From: Chitinispirillaceae bacterium | GTDB taxonomy: Bacteria; Fibrobacterota; Chitinivibrionia; Chitinivibrionales; Chitinispirillaceae | DNA length: 36,858 nt | Assembly: GCA_016930275.1 (NCBI GenBank) | Contig: JAFGHA010000191.1 | Location: 1-36,858 of the forward strand | Direction: 5' to 3' | Part shown: in pieces, positions 25,240 through 33,190 of the stretch | Numbering within the stretch: the first letter of the stretch is position 1 | How the letters are laid out: each line of letters starts with the position of its first letter | Notes under the pieces: model-generated | Databases searched by the model: none | Told to the model about the DNA's origin: nothing | The model's input: the letters and a program-made list of their open reading frames with translations, nothing else | Translations under genes and position numbers: made by a program

Positions 25240-26129
25240 ACGATCAGGCACAGCGGCTGCGGGAACTCGCGGTCGATCAGCAGCTCTCATCACCCCGTAA
25301 AGAAACTGGTGCCGGCAGTGTCCGGCGGGCGAAAAATGCTCCGCAGAGTATCTCGGTAACCAGCGGCAAGGGAGGAGTCGGCAAAACCAATTGCGCGCTC
25401 TTTCTGGCGACCGCATTCGCCGCGATGAAAAAGCGCGTTCTGCTGCTCGATGCCGATCTGGGTCTGGCGAATGTCCATATTCTTATGGGTATAGCACCGC
25501 GGAAGACGATTGCCGACGTGGTTGCCGGAACCTGCCGGATCAATGAGGTGGTGACCACCACTCCTGGTGGATTCGATATCATTCCCGGTGCATCGGGCCT
25601 CGAAAAGATGGCGATACTCGACCGCGGGCGACTGGAGCTGCTGCAGAGGGAATTCCGGCGGCTTGAAACCCGGTATGATCTGCTGCTGGTCGATACCGGT
25701 GCGGGAATCGGTACCGCGGTGACGCAATTCGCTTCGGGTACCGACCTCACCCTTGTCGTGATAACGCCTGAGCCGACCTCACTCGCCGATGCCTACGCGA
25801 TGGTGAAAGTGCTTTCAGAACGGACTGACCACCCGATCGGCATCGTTGTCAACATGGCGGTATCCGATCGGGAGGGGAGTGAAATATTTGACAGATTGAA
25901 TGCTCTGGTGGTAAAATTTCTGAAACGGTCGCTTGAGCACTATTGCACACTGCCGCAGTATCGGGAAGTGGGGCAGTATGTCCGTAAACAGCGGTTACTG
26001 CTGCTCGAAAAGAGCAATACCGTGTTTTCGAGGCGCATTTATCAGCTTGCTGCACGGATAGCCGGCAGCGGAACTCCGGTAAAGAGCGGTTTTTTTGACC
26101 GGCTGGTACAGGGGATGCGGAACAAATGA
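25236..26129 (+). CDS. flhG: Flagellar number ATPase FlhG (FleN/MinD-like)
   Basis: 297 residues from GTG 25236. A short N-terminal helix with LRELAVDQQL, the FlhF-activating DQAxxLR-type segment (DQAQRLREL), precedes a deviant Walker A, SGKGGVGKT (43-51). Then come LLLDADLGLANVHILMG, DIIPGASGLEKMA, LLLVDTGAG and VITPEPTSLADAYAMVK. A basic C-terminal tail can bind the membrane. FlhG pairs with FlhF to limit flagellar number. The start overlaps flhF (GTGA) and the stop overlaps the next small gene (ATGA). Confidence 0.94.
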   Translation: MNDQAQRLRELAVDQQLSSPRKETGAGSVRRAKNAPQSISVTSGKGGVGKTNCALFLATAFAAMKKRVLLLDADLGLANVHILMGIAPRKTIADVVAGTCRINEVVTTTPGGFDIIPGASGLEKMAILDRGRLELLQREFRRLETRYDLLLVDTGAGIGTAVTQFASGTDLTLVVITPEPTSLADAYAMVKVLSERTDHPIGIVVNMAVSDREGSEIFDRLNALVVKFLKRSLEHYCTLPQYREVGQYVRKQRLLLLEKSNTVFSRRIYQLAARIAGSGTPVKSGFFDRLVQGMRNK

Positions 26130-26491
26130 TACACCTGATCAGACGTGGAGCACGGATCTTCGGCGGTGGAGTTTTTTTCATCGTGTTTATCGGTCTGCTG
26201 CTGCGCCCGAACGCGTTTGAATTTGACAACCTCGTAACCGCGCTTGCATACGCCTTTATTTCCGGTGCTTCGTGCTGGTTCGTCGGGATCGTTATCAGTG
26301 ATATCCTGATAAAGGGAGTGATCACCGATATCGGTGAGACGGGCATTCCGGAACTTCTCGAAGGGGGACTGCTCCAGCGGGTACAGACAATGCAGGAACA
26401 ACTGGTGCCGGGCGGAACCGAACTGCCGTTCGCTGAACCGGCCGGGGTAACGAAGAAGAATAAACGACGCAAAGCGAAAAAGGGCAACTGA
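26126..26491 (+). CDS. Small two-TM membrane protein between flhG and fliA
   Basis: 121 residues, family not recognised. A TM helix at about 11-28 (IFGGGVFFIVFIGLLLRP) and a second at about 38-62 (ALAYAFISGASCWFVGIVIS) enclose a short loop. A ~35-residue amphipathic region (DIGETGIPELLEGGLLQRVQ) and a very basic tail (KKNKRRKAKKGN) follow. Translation is coupled to flhG by ATGA. Its place between FlhG and sigma-28 suggests a membrane partner of the FlhF-FlhG pair or of motility regulation, but that is inference. Confidence 0.8.
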   Translation: MIHLIRRGARIFGGGVFFIVFIGLLLRPNAFEFDNLVTALAYAFISGASCWFVGIVISDILIKGVITDIGETGIPELLEGGLLQRVQTMQEQLVPGGTELPFAEPAGVTKKNKRRKAKKGN

Positions 26492-26540
26492 AAAGAACGG
26501 GAACAGTCGGTAGCGCAACACATCGTACGGAGATCTGTAA

Positions 26541-27305
26541 ATGTCGAGTCTTGATGGCCTGTGGCGGGAGTTCAAGGAGAGCGGTTCAAAAATAGCGAAA
26601 GACAAGCTGCTGGTGGAGTACGCCTATCTCGTGAAGTTTATCGCGAACCGTCTCGCCATCAACCTTCCACCGTCGGTCGATCGGGGCGATCTCGTCAGTT
26701 CCGGAGTACTGGGACTCATCAAGGCGGTCGAGACCTTCGAACCGGAGCGGGGATTCAAATTCGAAACCTATGCGGGGCATAAAATACGTGGCGCGATACT
26801 CGATGAACTGCGTGCCCTCGACTGGGTACCGCGATCGGTTCGCCAGAAATCGCGTGATTTGCAGAAGGTGTTCGCTGTTCTTGAGAACCGGCTTGGAAGG
26901 ATTCCCTACGACGACGAAGTGTGCAAGGAAATGAATATCTCGATGGAGGAATATGAGGACCTGCTCACCGAGGTGACCCCCACCACCATCATTTCGCTTG
27001 AAGAGCAGATGCCCGACCGTGGTTCCGATGCGAAAGAACTGAGAATCGTCGATTCGATCGAGGATCCAGGCAGCAGTAATCCTCTGAAGGAATTGGGGTT
27101 TGCCGAGGTAAAGGAAATTCTCAAGGAGACGATCGCCAATCTTCCCGAGAAGGAGAAACTGGTGGTTGCGCTGTACCATTACGAAGAGCTTACATTGAAG
27201 GAAATAGGTGTGGTTCTTGATATCACCGAATCCCGGGTGAGCCAGATTCATTCAAAGGCGATTCTCAAACTGCGGTCGAAGCTGTTGCAGCGGATAAACG
27301 CCTGA
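26541..27305 (+). CDS. fliA: Flagellar sigma factor FliA (sigma-28)
   Basis: 254 residues. The sigma region 2 block LLVEYAYLVKFIANRLA, GDLVSSGVLGLIKAVETFEP, RGFKFETYAGHKIRGAILDE and LRALDWVPRSVRQKSRDL is the clear FliA/WhiG signature. A region 3 follows, then region 4 with LPEKEKLVVALYHYEELTLK and LDITESRVSQIHSKAILKL. It directs transcription of late (filament, chemotaxis) genes once the hook is complete. GGAGAT is upstream of ATG 26541. No FlgM anti-sigma gene is visible in the window. Confidence 0.95.
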   Translation: MSSLDGLWREFKESGSKIAKDKLLVEYAYLVKFIANRLAINLPPSVDRGDLVSSGVLGLIKAVETFEPERGFKFETYAGHKIRGAILDELRALDWVPRSVRQKSRDLQKVFAVLENRLGRIPYDDEVCKEMNISMEEYEDLLTEVTPTTIISLEEQMPDRGSDAKELRIVDSIEDPGSSNPLKELGFAEVKEILKETIANLPEKEKLVVALYHYEELTLKEIGVVLDITESRVSQIHSKAILKLRSKLLQRINA

Positions 27306-27345
27306 ACGCCCGGCGCCGATCCGGACGACACAGACGGGACGGAGT

Positions 27346-27654
27346 ATGGACAGTGTCAATGTCAATTTTTCGGTGAATAACCTCCCGCAGATGGAGCGCA
27401 ACCAGTCGGAGGTACACCGTACTCCGATAGTCAATCAGGAACAGAACGCACGACTGGCGGCGGATGAGGCGGATGCGCGCCTTGCCATGCCGGTCGAAGC
27501 TGATGCGATCGAGAAGAAAAATATCGACCCCGACGATAAAAAAGAACGGCAGGAGCAGTGGAAAAACAAGAATCGGCGTCGCGACGGCCGTAAACCGGAC
27601 GAAGAACCGCCACCCGCGGTTACCGGTCCGTTTTCGGTGGATGTGCAGGCGTAG
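27346..27654 (+). CDS. Small charged, probably disordered protein downstream of fliA
   Basis: 102 residues. An N-terminal short motif (MDSVNVNFSVNNLPQMERNQ) precedes a strongly charged, K/E/R/D-rich and proline-containing tail with no predicted fold or TM segment. CGGAG precedes the ATG. It is 40 bases after fliA and 35 before the HDOD gene, so it lies in the operon. Similar short charged proteins are common next to sigma-28 genes, but I cannot assign a family. Confidence 0.65.
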   Translation: MDSVNVNFSVNNLPQMERNQSEVHRTPIVNQEQNARLAADEADARLAMPVEADAIEKKNIDPDDKKERQEQWKNKNRRRDGRKPDEEPPPAVTGPFSVDVQA

Positions 27655-27689
27655 GAGAAGAAACGGTACAACAGGAGAACGGAAAATCG

Positions 27690-28595
27690 ATGTCAACCGG
27701 TAAACAGAGCACTGGTCCCGATCGGATCAGAAAAATCACCGAAAGCATCATCGGTCTGCCGACACTGCCGACGGTGGTGGCCAAAATGATCGAACTGGTC
27801 GACAATCCGCGCACGTCAGCGGCATCGCTGGCACGGCTGATCGCTTCCGATCAGGCGCTCACCGCCCGCATTCTCAAGCTCGCCAACAGCGCCTACTACG
27901 GCTTTTCACGGGAAATATCCACGGTCAATATGGCGATCGTCGTGCTCGGGTTCAATACCGTCAAGGACATGGGGTTGTCGCTGTCGGTATTCGATGCCTT
28001 CAAGTCGAAACAGCAGCATCCGTCGTTTGACCTCAACCGGTTCTGGGAACACTCGATCGCCTGCGGGATTGCCGCGCGGATGCTGGCACGAAACTATCGA
28101 TCCCGGTATACGGGAGAGGCGTTTGTGGCCGGACTCCTGCATGATATCGGTAAAGTGATTCTCAATCAGTACTTTCAGAATGAATTTCTGTCGATTATCG
28201 ATGCTCAGGTAAAAGGTACCACCCTCGAAGAAGCCGAAGCTTCGGTGATCGGTACGCATCACTCGCAGATAGGCTCGTGGCTGGCTGAAAAATGGAACCT
28301 GCCGCGTATCATTTCGCGTTCGCTGCTTCATCATCACGATCCGTGGAACAGCCAGAAAGATCCGATTCTGGTGGCGCTCATCTGTCTCGCGAATCATATC
28401 TGTCACCTCAGCGGATTCGGGCATTCCGGACGGCTCCGGATGGGTGAACCCGATCCGCAGCTCTGGGAAATCTTCAGAAACGAGAATGTCCCGCTCGATG
28501 AGGCCGATCTTTCCAATCTGCAGACGGAGTTCCTGCTTGAATTCGACAAGTCGGAGGCGTTCATTTCGTCGCTGCACGAATCAAGAGAACTGTAG
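27690..28595 (+). CDS. HDOD-domain protein at the end of the flagellar operon
   Basis: 301 residues. The HDOD core begins at IGLPTLPTVVAKMIELVDNP, continues with SASLARLIASDQALTARILK-like sequence and LANSAYYGFSREISTVNMAI, then LGFNTVKDMGLSLSVFDAF. It also contains GLLHDIGKVILNQYF and a later GTHHSQIGSWLAEKWNLP, LLHHHDPW. HDOD proteins are non-enzymatic or weak relatives of HD hydrolases that act in signalling and motility. A GGAG site lies upstream of ATG 27690. No gene follows closely, so this probably ends the operon. Confidence 0.9.
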   Translation: MSTGKQSTGPDRIRKITESIIGLPTLPTVVAKMIELVDNPRTSAASLARLIASDQALTARILKLANSAYYGFSREISTVNMAIVVLGFNTVKDMGLSLSVFDAFKSKQQHPSFDLNRFWEHSIACGIAARMLARNYRSRYTGEAFVAGLLHDIGKVILNQYFQNEFLSIIDAQVKGTTLEEAEASVIGTHHSQIGSWLAEKWNLPRIISRSLLHHHDPWNSQKDPILVALICLANHICHLSGFGHSGRLRMGEPDPQLWEIFRNENVPLDEADLSNLQTEFLLEFDKSEAFISSLHESREL

Positions 28596-28682
28596 ACCGG
28601 ACCGGCAAGAGGGGGCTTACGACAGCCGCGAAATTTCCCCGCTGCACGAGGCGATAGAAGGACAGGGGCGGGACACAGGTAC

Positions 28683-29066
28683 TCTTCGGATACTTGTTCG
28701 ACAACCGTTCTGCTCGTTGCAGGAGCAGTAACGTTGATTGTTTATCCGGCTGCCGGCGGTTCGAAGACCGGCGGTACTAATGGTTCCATGGTTACAAAAA
28801 CTAAAATTGAAAGTCTTGAAGATGTCGGCAATTTCCTCTCGGGGACAGTATCGGTGTGTGACGGTTTCTCCATCAGTGATTGTATGGTATACCTTGCAGG
28901 TATTTCCGTTGTGGTGATTCCCGATGCTACCGGTGTCTTCACCATGATCAACGTGCCCGAAGGCACCTATTCCATGTGAAAATATTTTATCCGGAATGAT
29001 ATGGTTCAGGTTTGCAACATCGGTATTGTATCGGTACGCAACCTGCAACAACCTTTTTACCCATAG
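28683..29066 (+). pseudogene. Relic of a lipoprotein with a carboxypeptidase-regulatory-like domain
   Basis: The frame reads CSTTVLLVAGAVTLIVYPAA (signal-like), then GGSKTGGTNGSM, LSGTVSVCDGFSISDCMVYL, and ATGVFTMINVPEGTYSM. This is the beta-sandwich pattern (V-Y-L-A-G, D-x-x-G-x-F, V-P-x-G-x-Y) of regulatory-like domains attached to lipoproteins. No ATG starts the signal region. A TGA at 28977 interrupts the frame, which then stays open with coding-like sequence to TAG 29064. The next gene starts after about 65 bases. A short real gene starting at TTG 28734 is less likely, since the signal-like residues come before it. Confidence 0.4.
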
Positions 29067-29132
29067 CACTCATGCCCGACCGGGGTAGTGAGGATACTTC
29101 TTCAGAAATTATAACATTGTCCGGGAGTTCCC

Positions 29133-30296
29133 ATGAACCTTTATATTCACCGCTGTCTGAAAATTCTTACCAGTACCGTTTTACTCTGTGGAGCGGTCAC
29201 CGCTCCGTATTCCGCGGCATCTTCTTCACTGGACTGGTTCGTACAACCGGTTTATGGCTGGATCGATACCTACAGCGACGGGTACGCATTGATCAAACAG
29301 AACGACAAGTGGGGCTACCTCGATGAAACGGCGAAGGTCGTGATCGAGCCGCAGTACGAATCGGCCAGTGCATTCGTGGACGGCATCGCGGTCGTTGACA
29401 AACCGGGCGGGCCGCGGACGTTCATCAACAAACGGCAGGAACCGCTTTTTGCTACTGAATTCAAGGCGGCATTCTCCTTTTCGGAGGGATTGGCCGGGGT
29501 GAAGCAGGACCGTCTGTGGGGTTTCATCAACAGAGAGGGAACGCTGGTGATCGATTATCAATTCGATAATGTCGAAAAATTCAAAGAAGGCAGATGCATC
29601 GTCGGCAAGGATCAGCGTTACGGCATTATCGACGCATCGGGCAGGTATATTGTCGAGCCCGTATTGGCATATGCCAGGTTTTACAGCGAAGGGTATGTTG
29701 CCGTTCAGGTTCCCACTAATCATAAAATCACTTATCTCGACGGCAGGATAGGATGGAAAGCTCCGAAAATGATCGGTACCGTTACCATCGATTACTTCAC
29801 GTATCTTGACAAAAACGGTGCAATGGCTTTTTACAATACCGCACATGAAAAGGAAACGCGTGAGAGCATGAAGGATTCCAAATCGACTTTGAGATACTTC
29901 AACGCGGCGTATCCGTTTTCAACCGGGTATGCTGCGGTGCGACACGACAAACTCTGGGGATTCATCGGCACCGACGGCGTCTACAGCATTCCACCGAAAT
30001 ACAAAAGGATCATACCGTTCGGCGATACCGCCATCGCCTTCGTGCTGAAGCGGGAAGGCAGGTGGCTGGCGATCAATCATTCAGGCGAAAACCTTTTCAC
30101 CATCAAAGCCGATGATGCATGGCCGTATTCGGAAGGATTCGCGAAAATACGTACCGACGGGAAGTACGGCTTTATCGATGACCGAGGGAAAGCGGTAACT
30201 GCCGTGGAATTCGATGACGCCTATGACGTGAAAGGGGGGCTGGCGCAGGTGAAAATGAACGGAAAATGGGGGCTTCTGCGCCTGCGGAAACCGTAA
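29133..30296 (+). CDS. Exported WG-repeat protein
   Basis: 387 residues with a signal peptide (ILTSTVLLCGAVTAPYSAA, cleavage near 30). The rest consists of about six WG-type repeats, in which KWGYLD, LWGFIN, RYGIID, LWGFIG, KYGFID and KWGLLR each begin a strand pair, followed by I-x-P-x-Y/F and F-x-x-G-x-A-x-V. Such repeats form beta-propeller or solenoid-like surfaces of exported proteins, with no fixed enzymatic role. GGGAG lies upstream. A 6-bp hairpin overlaps the stop codon. Confidence 0.88.
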   Translation: MNLYIHRCLKILTSTVLLCGAVTAPYSAASSSLDWFVQPVYGWIDTYSDGYALIKQNDKWGYLDETAKVVIEPQYESASAFVDGIAVVDKPGGPRTFINKRQEPLFATEFKAAFSFSEGLAGVKQDRLWGFINREGTLVIDYQFDNVEKFKEGRCIVGKDQRYGIIDASGRYIVEPVLAYARFYSEGYVAVQVPTNHKITYLDGRIGWKAPKMIGTVTIDYFTYLDKNGAMAFYNTAHEKETRESMKDSKSTLRYFNAAYPFSTGYAAVRHDKLWGFIGTDGVYSIPPKYKRIIPFGDTAIAFVLKREGRWLAINHSGENLFTIKADDAWPYSEGFAKIRTDGKYGFIDDRGKAVTAVEFDDAYDVKGGLAQVKMNGKWGLLRLRKP

Positions 30297-30310
30297 CGGG
30301 AAACTCCCGT
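30296..30310. terminator. Small hairpin between convergent genes
   Basis: ACGGGA-AAC-TCCCGT forms a perfect 6-bp stem with a 3-base loop between the WG-repeat gene and the convergent exported-protein gene. No T-run is adjacent, so its strength is doubtful. Confidence 0.35.
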
Positions 30311-30318
30311 ACCTCCGA

Positions 30319-32085
30319 TCATTCCACGAATGCGTTCGGAATATTCAGGATGAAAAACTTCTGCTGAAAGAAGGTGTATCCCGATTCGGAAGATATGAGG
30401 ATCGAGTTGTCCTTTCCCAGTGCGATACTCCGCGGATGGCCGAAATGGTAAATCGGTTCGATCTCCTTAACGACGGTCCCGTCGGTGTTCATCTGCATGA
30501 TGCCGATCGCTTCTCCGTCGGGAAATCCGTATTTATTGTCCGTTACGCTTTTATTGTACGCCATGAGGAACGACCCGTCATCCAGAGGGGTCATGCACTG
30601 GATCATCACTGTTCCGTCGAGTATGGTCGTGTCCCATTCAAGTGAGCAGTCCGCCGAGAAACGGGCGACGGTACTGTACTGGATATTATCGATTTCTTCT
30701 CTTCCCAGCAGAAACAGACGGTTGTCGTCGGTTTCGAACAGTTGCCGTGCCCAGGGGCGCTGGCGGTTTCTGAGTATCGTATTGCTTACCATGTCGCCGT
30801 TTTCATCAGTTTTCAGCAGCCAGATACTGTAGTCGCGCAGTGTATCGTCGTAGGCATACCCCGCAAGCACGAATCCACCGTCGGAAAGAGCGACGATGCA
30901 GCTGTTGTAACTGTAATAGAAGGGCCATTCATACTCTTTTGTCCAAACGACACTGCCGTCCGGCGCAATTCGTGTGACACGCGGTACCGAGCAGTTCCCT
31001 CTGGCAGTGTCCAGAAAGTTTCGTTGCCCCGCTATGACATATCCTCCGTCGGACGTCAGCGCACCGTGACCGCCCTGAATCTCCTCATCGTCAACAAAAA
31101 TACGGCTGCTCAGTGAATCGCCGGAAGCGGACACCGTCATGGTCCACAGGTTAAAACCGCTGGACTCACGGGTATACCACATGTCGCCGAACATACGCAC
31201 CGTGTTGTCGCTCTGTATAATAAAATCGCGACCAAGATCATTCTCACCACAGCCATAGATGTTCTCCGCCAGGACGGAGCCGGTCGGATCGAGCGTGAAG
31301 AAACAGAGATCGTAATCGCCGGCGGGGGAATGGATCTGGCCCATTGCCATGTAGTTCCCGTTATCCAGCCCGGCGGCGAACACCTCCTGGTCGATATACA
31401 TGGAGTCGAGTTCGGTGATCCAGTTGGCATCGATCGCATAGATCGAAACCGCAACGACGGAATCCTCATACGGATTGAGAAGGTACTTTTGCGGTGTAAA
31501 TTCGGGATGCCGGATTTCCAGCATGTCCATTGCCGAAGCGGTATCCACCGCCGCCGCCGTTTTCATTACTCCCGGCCGCCGCACCGCGCCGTGTTCCGGC
31601 GCCGCCGTGACGAATTGAAAGGAGGCTCCGGCGTTTACTTTGCAGGTGAACGTATTCCCGCCGATTCTGCCGCGCAAAATGCGGATACTCTCCGCCGTCC
31701 GTCGATTCAGTGAAAAACGATGCGCTCCCGCCTGCAGGGTACGGTCGCAGATCGACTGCAGCAACCGCCCGCCGGTGGTGAAAAGATCGAGTTTTACTGC
31801 TGCCGGAGCCGGCAGATCAAATGCAACGTGGGATTGACGGATGGTGAGGGGGGAGAGGTGTTCCTTTACAATGGTCCGACTCGTCCCGGTTATATCTGCA
31901 GCCAGCATGAAATTCCCGTTTTCATCGGTAGTGTCTCGGGTGTCGGCACCGGCAAGCTTCACCACCGCGCCCTGCACCGGCGCCAGGGAGTAATCGGTTA
32001 CGGTACCGGAAATCCGTACCTCGTTTGCAGCGGTATACGACAAAGTGCAGATAATCAGGATCAGCATCATCGCGATTGTTCTCAT
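30319..32085 (-). CDS. Exported protein: regulatory-like domain plus propeller-like repeats
   Basis: 588 residues from ATG 32085, chosen over the longer frame because AAGGAG lies in front and the signal peptide (MRTIAMMLILIICTLSYTAA) begins here. A carboxypeptidase-regulatory-like domain follows (VRISGTVTDYSLAPVQGAVV and DTTDENGNFML, residues 24-75), then a short beta segment with VKLDLFTTGGRLLQSI typical of FCB-group surface proteins. From about 190 on, repeats such as HGALTSDGGYVIAGQRN, IAPDGSVVWTKEYEWPF and IVALSDGGFVLAGYAYDDT resemble beta-propeller blades. The protein is probably on the surface. Ligand unknown. Gene convergent to the WG-repeat gene. Confidence 0.85.
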   Translation of the reverse strand: MRTIAMMLILIICTLSYTAANEVRISGTVTDYSLAPVQGAVVKLAGADTRDTTDENGNFMLAADITGTSRTIVKEHLSPLTIRQSHVAFDLPAPAAVKLDLFTTGGRLLQSICDRTLQAGAHRFSLNRRTAESIRILRGRIGGNTFTCKVNAGASFQFVTAAPEHGAVRRPGVMKTAAAVDTASAMDMLEIRHPEFTPQKYLLNPYEDSVVAVSIYAIDANWITELDSMYIDQEVFAAGLDNGNYMAMGQIHSPAGDYDLCFFTLDPTGSVLAENIYGCGENDLGRDFIIQSDNTVRMFGDMWYTRESSGFNLWTMTVSASGDSLSSRIFVDDEEIQGGHGALTSDGGYVIAGQRNFLDTARGNCSVPRVTRIAPDGSVVWTKEYEWPFYYSYNSCIVALSDGGFVLAGYAYDDTLRDYSIWLLKTDENGDMVSNTILRNRQRPWARQLFETDDNRLFLLGREEIDNIQYSTVARFSADCSLEWDTTILDGTVMIQCMTPLDDGSFLMAYNKSVTDNKYGFPDGEAIGIMQMNTDGTVVKEIEPIYHFGHPRSIALGKDNSILISSESGYTFFQQKFFILNIPNAFVE

Positions 32086-32306
32086 GGATAACTCCTTCGG
32101 CGGATGTATTTGACAGGGCAGGGGACCAGCTTTCCACTCCGGCAGACCAACGTTCACCGGATGGTATCTTCTATTCTATAATAAATTAGCTATAGACGGG
32201 AATCTATTCAAGAACTCCTGAATTCACCGCATACAAAAGAATACACGGTACGTTGGACCTGCGAAGGCGTTTTCGGAAAAAGAACCGGTTTCAATCGTAT
32301 GCAATA

Positions 32307-32320
32307 TTACCTGCAGGTAA
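32307..32320. promoter_or_regulatory. 14-bp perfect palindrome, possible operator
   Basis: TTACCTGCAGGTAA is self-complementary and lies in the 316-bp divergent gap (32086-32401) between the exported-protein gene and the DUF1905/YdeI-like gene, about 80 bases before the latter's start. A dimeric regulator would suit it. A TATAAT block at 32177-32182 also lies in the gap, without a good -35. Confidence 0.3.
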
Positions 32321-32401
32321 CGTGTAATCAGTGTACCGCGCAGAGGTCGGGATGATTGCGTCCCGGCGTTTACGGCAAACCGGACAGGAAGGCGGCAGAA
32401 G

Positions 32402-32929
32402 GTGTCTTCAATCACGTTCAACATCACACCGTTCACTATCGGCACCCGGACCATTATCCATTTACCCCGGAGTGCGAGCGGGAAGCTTCCCTCGCGAGGT
32501 GCGGTTGCCGTTGAGGGCACCGTGGGCGGAGTGCATTTCACGACGGTACTGGAACCCGACGGCAGGGGGAGTCACTGGTTCGGGAGTGACGGGATTGTAC
32601 CTGCGGCAGCAGGAATACAGACCGGTACACCGGTGACGCTCACGCTCACCCCCGCAGGAGCATGGCCGGAGCCCGAAGTGCCGACTGATATGAAGAAAGC
32701 ACTTTCCGCCTCGCCGGAGGCGGATGAACAGTGGAACGATATAACGGTTCCCGCGAGGTGGGACTGGCTGCGATGGATACGCGCAACAAAAAATCCGGAA
32801 ACACGAATAGTACGGATACGCAAGGCGATCGAGATGCTTGCGGGAGGAAAACGGCGGCCATGCTGTTTCAACAGGAATGAGTGTACCGAGACGAGCGTTG
32901 CGAAAAACGGGGTGCTGCAGGATGCATGA
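32402..32929 (+). CDS. DUF1905 plus YdeI/OmpD-associated domain protein
   Basis: 175 residues from GTG 32402. A DUF1905-type beta-barrel module (about 8-90: IHLPRSASGKLPSRGAVAVE, then VTLTLTPAGAWPEPEVP) is followed by a YdeI helical part, DMKKALSASPEADEQWND, WDWLRWIRATKNPETRIVRI, RKAIEMLAGGKRRPCCFN. Homologues are small cytosolic proteins, sometimes linked to bacteriocin protection; the activity is unclear. AGGAAGG lies upstream of the GTG. The last ~20 residues look unrelated to the family. Confidence 0.75.
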   Translation: MSSITFNITPFTIGTRTIIHLPRSASGKLPSRGAVAVEGTVGGVHFTTVLEPDGRGSHWFGSDGIVPAAAGIQTGTPVTLTLTPAGAWPEPEVPTDMKKALSASPEADEQWNDITVPARWDWLRWIRATKNPETRIVRIRKAIEMLAGGKRRPCCFNRNECTETSVAKNGVLQDA

Positions 32930-32931
32930 GA

Positions 32932-32960
32932 CCTTTCCCCTTAACAGAGGGGAGGCTTTT
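32932..32960 (+). terminator. Rho-independent-type terminator after the YdeI-like gene
   Basis: CCCCT-TAACAG-AGGGG forms a stem-loop, extended by outer CCT/AGG pairing, followed by CTTTT. It starts three bases after the stop codon. Confidence 0.5.
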
Positions 32961-33057
32961 CGGATATAAGATATGGTTTGACACTTTATCTATTCAAATC
33001 GGTTTTAAACTACTTATCAACATTTCTATTTGCCAGGGTGTTGTCACGTCCGTGCTA

Positions 33058-33098
33058 GAAGCGTTAGGTATTCGGTACTTTGCACCGTTTCTATTATA
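33058..33098. repeat. 41-nt hairpin repeat, copy 1
   Basis: Begins GAAGCGT and ends CTATTATA, with CGGT-ACTTTGC-ACCG in the middle. It matches copy 2 (33147-33187) at about 32 of 41 positions with no gap. A partial inverted echo of its end (TATAGAAACG) occurs at about 34703-34712. Confidence 0.55.
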
Positions 33099-33146
33099 AA
33101 CGCTTTCCCGCACTCGCGGGCGGCCTACGTTTTCACTACCGTTCAT

Positions 33147-33187
33147 GAAGCGTGCGGAATCCGGTACTTCGTACCGTTGCTATTATA
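33147..33187. repeat. 41-nt hairpin repeat, copy 2, next to the IS end
   Basis: Same frame as copy 1, with the hairpin perfected here: CGGTAC-TTC-GTACCG. The IS left end begins three bases after the repeat (33191), so the element may have inserted at the edge of the repeat. Confidence 0.55.
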
Positions 33188-33190
33188 CCG

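Larger units (their letters stand above)
32961..33190. other. AT-rich non-coding stretch with short hairpins
   Basis: No supported gene. The region includes two related hairpin repeats listed separately and a small CCCGC/GCGGG hairpin at 33108-33121. The change in base composition relative to the left side begins here. Confidence 0.4.
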
